A stretch of DNA of 64,000 nucleotides from Oidiodendron maius Zn (taxonomy: Eukaryota > Ascomycota > Leotiomycetes > Myxotrichaceae): NCBI GenBank assembly GCA_000827325.1, contig KN832873.1, positions 251,037 through 315,036 of the forward strand, read 5' to 3'. The notes beneath the pieces are model-generated. The model ran no database searches, was not told the DNA's origin, and saw nothing but the letters and a program-made list of their open reading frames with translations. Shown one piece after another: positions 59,220 through 64,000 of the stretch. Both the position numbers and the translations under genes were made by a program. Numbering within the stretch: position 1 is the first letter of the stretch; each line of letters opens with the position of its first letter.

Positions 59220-60165
59220 CTTTTGCCTTTATCTTTTTTCCAGGACAGTGATAGGATTTTAATCAACCGAACCGCTTTCCACGTGTCTTCAGCCTCCTCT
59301 CCAAGTCAGACAACAACTTCTAAGCTAATGAACTACAGTTAGATTAAAAGCTCTACACCAGAATACTGTAGGCAAAGTAGCTATTAACTCACGCATTCCC
59401 GTATATGCCCCACATCCTTTGCACCTGTGCGCTTCTCTCCTTCACATCTTTCTGGTTAATGCAGACTGCATCGAACTGACAAACGCAACCAACAACTCAC
59501 CCGGCAGATCCTTGGCCTGTTAAGAACCTTTCCCCGCTGGGATAGACCCTAACTAAGCATCACAGAATAGACGCGAATTCCTTCCTCTGTATGCTATATC
59601 CTCATCATTAACAGACCTGTCTTAAGATCGTATTGGTCTTAAGAGGAGACGGGTTTAAACACGTGACTGAACTAGCTCCTGCTTGGGGTAGTACAAAATG
59701 CGTGAGCCACTTATAACAAATCGACCCCCTACAGATAACTGCCTTGTTTTATAAGGTATATAGTCGGTCTTCTCGTTTCTTACGAAGAGTTGCCTCTGTC
59801 AATTCTCTCTTTGCTTGAACATAATGGGAGTTTTACCTTTAGAATTGTTAGGGGTTACAGGGGTTATGGGGGTCACCAGAAGGCTATTTCAGGGCGTTGA
59901 CTCTTAAATTTTTTTTAAAAAAAATATTTATTATAAAACAAAATAAATATTTTATTAAAGTTATTATCTTTATGTAACTATATATTATAAAAACAATAAT
60001 ATTTTTTCAAAATTAGATAGTTAAGGTTCTAATTAGAGAATAGTTAAGATCCGAATTAAGAAGCACTTAGCTTTATAATAATAGACCCGCTTGACCGAGC
60101 TATAGGAGGCTTAAACCCCTTAGTCGAGACGCTAGAGCTCTTAATCATGTATTGAATTATAGTCA
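59220..60165. other. AT-rich intergenic stretch, repeat-like
   Basis: It includes a very AT-rich block at about 59895-60010 with long A/T runs. Many stops occur in all frames. No family is recognised; decayed repeat is likely. Confidence 0.35.
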
Positions 60166-60171
60166 AAGATA

Positions 60172-60495
60172 GTGGAGTGTGGTATTAGCGGCTGCGAATG
60201 GAAATATTGAGGCATTGAAAGTTTTGCTTGATAATGGTGCTGATATTAAAGAGGGAGATTGGACATGGTGGAACGATCCCGTGAAAACCAAAGACATAGA
60301 GCTTGTGTGGAAGGAAAGAGTGATGCGGCAGAGTTCTTGCTGCAGATGGGTGACCTGAATTCTGTGAATGATAGAGAAGGTCTTGCTTGGATGTGGCAGG
60401 GGCGAATAGTCATGCAGATATTACGAAATTGTTGTAGCAGAAGGGAGCAAAGACATGATCACTTCATCGCCAATTTTTATGGTCAGTATTCTTGG
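60172..60495 (+). pseudogene. Broken ankyrin-repeat gene fragment
   Basis: Read in two frames, the plus strand gives VLAAANGNIEALKVLLDNGA, then HRACVEGKSDAAEFLLQMG and VAGANSHADITKLL followed by QKGAK. These are three clear ankyrin repeats in the spacing of about 33 residues. A frame change lies between the first and second repeat, another between the second and third, and TAG replaces the last Leu/Gln position of the third. The sequence ends in AT-rich DNA on the left and a spacer on the right. It could be a fragment of an NLR-type or stand-alone ankyrin protein. Confidence 0.6.
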
Positions 60496-60825
60496 GGCAA
60501 GGCCTCAAAAATGTCACCCAGACTCGGTTGTAGTTCAAGTGAAAAGACGGCTTGGCGTAAAATGAATTGCTATTTCCTTAGATAAAAATTTTCTTAGCGA
60601 AAGAGAGTTGCAACCTGGTGCAGTTCAATTTCTCTTGCGCTAAATTACAAGATCAAATGCTCTCCTTTCACCATGCCGCCGTTTAGGCAGACCCCTGCCC
60701 TTTTTATCACCAATCTGAAGGCCCTTTTTAGACGTCATGCTTTCCTTCCATCCGATCGTCCCTTCCCCGACAAAAGTCAGAAGGTGTTGTCCTCCCTCTC
60801 TGTTTTCTCGACAATCGGGTGCGTG

Positions 60826-61459
60826 TTACATCTGCCCATCTATTTCCCCACCCGACTTGGGAGCAGTGATGATGTCCACGGCCAAAGCACCGATTATACC
60901 TATATTCAGTATCCCTGGGAATATCTCGAGAAACACGGTATTGAGATCCCTTGTGAGAAGTGCTCCCATGAGAAGAGTGGGTAGAGCCATGAACAGCACG
61001 CGTGGAAGATGTGAAGCTCGCCATTCTCGCTCTGCGAACAGTCTAACAATACAAAAGCAGTATATCGGCACCAGGACGATGAATGTGCAGAGGAGGTATT
61101 CACAGGAGAGAGCCGGTGTTTGGAAATGTGAGGGGATTCGTATTGGAAGACTTGTCTGTAACAGAACATTTGTTAGCATATGTTCTGCTCACTCGCAGCT
61201 GGGAAGATTACAAGGTATTCTTGCAGCCGATGGCCGAAACGAGGGTCTTGAAGATGTCGATGAAGCAGTGTGATACCAAATCCGGTAGATCCTGCGCCGA
61301 TAGATAGAAGTATCTTCTCGCCGATGGATGCGCGAATGTGAGGGACTTGGTCTGCTGAAGTTGAGTGTACGTCAGTCAAAGCTCGTACGCCCTTCGGAAC
61401 CATCTCTACTCACCAGGTTCGTCGTTCTGCGTTTGGATTCCGCTTTTTTCTTGGGACAT
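60826..61459 (-). CDS. Small multi-pass membrane protein A
   Basis: Three exons close in phase: 61459-61414, 61354-61212 and 61155-60826 (519 nt, 172 aa). The last intron has a TGCTAAC branch site and a TTACAG acceptor. There are four hydrophobic segments: ILLSIGAGSTGFGITLL, YLLCTFIVLVPIYCFCIV, LFMALPTLLMGALL and FPGILNIGIIGALAVDI. The N-terminus is polar. No family is recognised. It is divergent from membrane protein B, 226 bp away, which has a similar length and layout. Confidence 0.55.
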
Positions 61460-61685
61460 GTCAAGACTGATCGCGACCCAGTTGTTTTGCTTGGTAGAAG
61501 AAGGTGGGACAGTGAGCTCAGCGTCGATAAATTTCTTGAGATGGAGGTTGAGACCAAAACGAGGCTGTGCGGCTGAAGTGTGCCCCGTCGCGCAAGCCTT
61601 ACTTGACGACGTCGAGTTTTTGCAGAACTGACAACCTTTCTACTCTGCAGCGTCAACGAGTCCTTCTAGAGTCCGGCAATTGAGA
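61460..61685. promoter_or_regulatory. Short divergent promoter between two small membrane proteins
   Basis: A spacer of 226 bp lies between two starts pointing apart. A shared regulatory region is likely from the geometry. No motif was seen. Confidence 0.35.
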
Positions 61686-62304
61686 ATGAACGGAAGACCC
61701 ACGAGAAGCACGCCCAGACACAGCAGAGCACCAAGAATCAACACTCGCTTGCAAGCCTACCAATTCACAGCAGTTCAGCGCAGGTCCGTCCTGGCCCCAA
61801 GGACCGCAACTCTGGAGCAACTGACACCAAAGGAAATCCGCACATACACGGCACAGTGGACAAGTGCATTTCTTGTTCTCTTCTTTGCGTCGCAGGACTT
61901 GTTGGTAGCGAAATGGGCCTCCTTAGGGTAAGTCATTTTGCAGCTTCTTGCCATTTAGTACGGCGATTAAAGTGATTCTTGAAATACACAGGTGGGCTCT
62001 GGTCTGGATATCGACCCTGGTTCTTATTGTTCTGGAGGACCCGGAATCAACAAGACGGTATGTTATTGGAAACAGAATGGCGAAGAGTTCTATACTAATA
62101 AGAACAAACAGGCGGTTGATGTCGAACATTATGGTGGACCTGGTCCTCTATCTGGCTTTCCTGGGGATGGCACGACCGGAGATCACGGAGTCATTTCTGA
62201 TCATCCCACTGATTGTGAATATGGGGATGATTTGCTCGTCAACAACGGTGGAGAAAAGAACGGGGTCGAGACCCTTACAACTTCCGAGATGGACTCCTTC
62301 GTGA
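61686..62304 (+). CDS. Small multi-pass membrane protein B
   Basis: Three exons close in phase: 61686-61927, 61992-62057 and 62112-62304 (501 nt, 166 aa). The N-terminal 60 residues are strongly basic (RPTRSTPRHSRAPR). Four hydrophobic segments follow: FLVLFFASQDLLVAKWA, WALVWISTLVLIVL, IMVDLVLYLAFLGMA and FLIIPLIVNMGMICS. The tail is basic. No family is recognised. Its stop (62302-62304) overlaps by 16 nt the ATG proposed for the next gene on the same strand (62289). Either the two transcripts overlap or one of the starts is elsewhere. Confidence 0.55.
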
Positions 62305-63527
62305 ATTTGAGAAAGTACGCCACCGAAGTCCAACAACCGAGCAAAGAAGACCTCCAGCCCAGCTATGCACGTTCTCTTACTGGAGAGGGTGACCAGGATA
62401 CCCATGGTTGGTATGGGAACATGAGTAAGTCTGATACTTGCACAACTCAAAGTAATTGGCAATTAACCTTGCTCAGTCAACTCTCTCGGGTCATGCATTG
62501 GATCAATTGGTGCTATCCCATGCGCTGTTATCTGTCCTAACCCTTACAAACCCATCTTGCATGGCAATGTTGGCCTCATCACGAAATTCGGTCGATTCTA
62601 TCGCGCTGTCGATACGGGTCTAGTGAAAGTTGACCCACAAGCTGACATTATCGCCGGTCATCAGATCACAACATCACCCTCCCGTTTCTATAAGAAAGGC
62701 CGAGTTTTCAAAGCTCATTGGACAGAGCCAGCTGAGGATGTGCCTGCTACTGAGGATTCGTTCGTGATCCCTTCTCAATTTTGCAAGCGCCTTATACAGG
62801 CGGAGATCAAGATTCAGATGGTTGGTACGTAGCCCTTGAAAGCGACTGCTCTCCAAAGTGAAGGCTAACCCAAGCTATAGAGGCTCCCAAACAGCAAGTG
62901 CGTGAAAGGTCTGAGGATTGGAGGCACTTTGCGAAAGTGCCACCTTACGGAGGTGAGGAGACATGGGGCGAGTATGAACGGGGAGTCGGGAAAGGGGCGG
63001 AGTCCAGCTCGCCCATCCAAGCATTGCGTGAGAAACTTAAGCAGTACGACCGGATCTCGAACCGTATCAAAGAAGCAAGGAGGATCATTGACGGTGATCA
63101 CCAGAGCGATCTCACTGGGTCCAAACCTTCCTCGTACGACAACATTCTCAAGAAATATGACGAGGGCTGGTGGGATGGCCTGTGCAACAAGTTCAACAAA
63201 GCCACTGGGATGATGAGCAGAAAGGACACATCACCTCCGTTCAACAAAGAAAACACCGGAACTTGGAAATTCCTTCAAAGCCCCTTCGGAAGCAACTTCA
63301 TCGTCGAAGTAGACCGTTGTAAAGAAGATCATCGTTGGAACTCTATCTACGGGCAAAATGCCCAGGAAGACTTATCGTTCCAACCAATTTCGGAGATAAC
63401 TCCGAAGAAGAAGTATGTCTACATTTGGCATTGCTGCGCCTGCCGATATTTCGGAATCAACATCGTGGTAAATACGTGTCCAGACATAGCCCACATGGTG
63501 GAAAAAAGCATGGTGGAAAACCGTTGA
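62289..63527 (+). CDS. Mosaic gene with stomatin-type N-terminus
   Basis: Exons 62289-62424, 62477-62824 and 62881-63527 join in phase (1131 nt, 376 aa). The start reads like a fungal stomatin: DLQPSYARSLTGE, GWYGNM, LGSCIGSIGAIPCAV and GNVGLITKFGRFYRAVDTG. The stomatin text then breaks off after VKVDP. About 48 residues follow that resemble the DUF6590 type (RFYKKGRVFKAHWTEP). Stomatin returns for RLIQAEIKIQMVEAPKQ. The remaining 210 residues are something else again, charged, with a Cys pair (WHCCACRYFG) and NIVVNTCP near the end. Stomatins are membrane-associated scaffold proteins, but most of the SPFH domain is absent here. It could be a rearranged pseudogene, a misassembly, or a true chimera. 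Confidence 0.5.
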
Positions 63528-63529
63528 TT

Positions 63530-64000
63530 TGGTATTCAGATCTATTGCCGGGTTTGGGAGGAGAGTCTAGTACTACGATGTGCATGTTGCCAAACAACAA
63601 AGGTCGCCTGGGTTATGGGGTTTATGGAGGAGTTCCTCAGACTAAGCTCAATCAAATGATTTTTTGCGCTTTAAATATCTATCTCAGGAGAATAAGGAAC
63701 TATTATGCAATATCTTAATCCAAAATCAGGTGCGCTCGCAATCGGTGGCTACCGCAAGGGAAGGTTCCAAAGTGGAAGACGCAAGCAAGGCCTCAACAAA
63801 AGTCGTCCATTAAGTATAAAGTTATTAACTTCATACACATCTAACATAACAAAACAAAGGCTGGCACTCTATTATGCTCGCTAAATCACACCTGCGACGA
63901 GAATCGAACCTCATCTGCCCTCTACTTAAACCCCTCCGCCCGATTTATGTCCAAAGGCAGCCGTACCTTCGCCAAAGGAAAGTCGGATCTAACACTGAAG
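63530..64000. other. Intergenic, window end
   Basis: No gene is supported. On the minus strand 63890-63912 reads GAGGTTCGATTCTCGTC, which recalls a tRNA T-arm, but no matching cloverleaf was found. Confidence 0.35.

Noticed and set aside
63888-63912. tRNA-like T-arm on the minus strand (GGTTCGATTCTCG)
   Set aside because: The hairpin has a 6-bp stem with an 8-nt loop, not 5 and 7, and no acceptor, D-arm or anticodon arm could be fitted around it.

Overview
This window looks like nuclear DNA of a filamentous ascomycete (Pezizomycotina; the genus cannot be told from sequence alone). Evidence: many short (about 45-110 bp) GT..AG introns with CTAAC/CTGAC-like branch points, fungal-specific families (HET, SAT4-type rhodopsin-domain membrane protein, Zn2Cys6 and bZIP regulators, 2EXR, DUF6594, DUF1868), and AT-rich, stop-filled relics that look like products of repeat-induced point mutation (RIP). 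No tRNA, rRNA or CRISPR array is supported. Exon coordinates were worked out by hand from splice signals and reading phase; where the phases close throughout I say so.

Layout. 1-490: end of a DUF6594 membrane protein. 1.5-5.5 kb: C2H2 zinc-finger protein and a SAT4/rhodopsin-domain membrane protein. 6.9-12.2 kb: possible small metabolic cluster, an inositol-monophosphatase-like gene and a Zn2Cys6 regulator transcribed divergently, then a sugar transporter of the MFS. 13.1-15.6 kb: a DUF1868 2H phosphoesterase and an F-box protein. 17.7-25.2 kb: two divergent protein kinase genes; the right-hand one reads in phase through five exons into a HET domain (kinase-HET fusion, about 1335 aa). 26.4-32.7 kb: 2EXR protein, a large membrane protein with a big outer domain, and a small Cys-rich surface protein. 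32.7-35.3 kb: AT-rich graveyard with a Tc1/mariner relic. 35.9-39.8 kb: a small two-exon gene and a patatin-like phospholipase. 41.2-43.4 kb: secreted aspartic protease carrying an RNase-T2-type C-terminal domain. 44.1-52.0 kb: a single 8-exon gene of about 2499 aa joining an HSP90-like (GHKL, NO VEIN type) ATPase, a DUF3883-like region and a HET domain. 52.2-53.1 kb: broken membrane dipeptidase. 53.4-55.6 kb: GNAT acetyltransferase and a short-chain dehydrogenase. 57.2-60.5 kb: bZIP-ankyrin protein, broken HET gene, broken ankyrin gene. 60.8-63.5 kb: two small divergent membrane proteins and a mosaic stomatin-like gene.

How it works together. The 17-60 kb part is accessory in character. It collects genes of the kind linked to fungal non-self recognition and programmed cell death (HET, kinase, patatin, HSP90-like ATPase, ankyrin), secreted or surface proteins, and decayed copies, separated by RIP-like relics. 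The two most striking items are the single-chain kinase-HET and ATPase-DUF3883-HET proteins, each of which puts a presumed nucleotide-using sensor or switch domain upstream of a HET effector, a layout parallel to NLR proteins but without a NACHT/NB-ARC domain.
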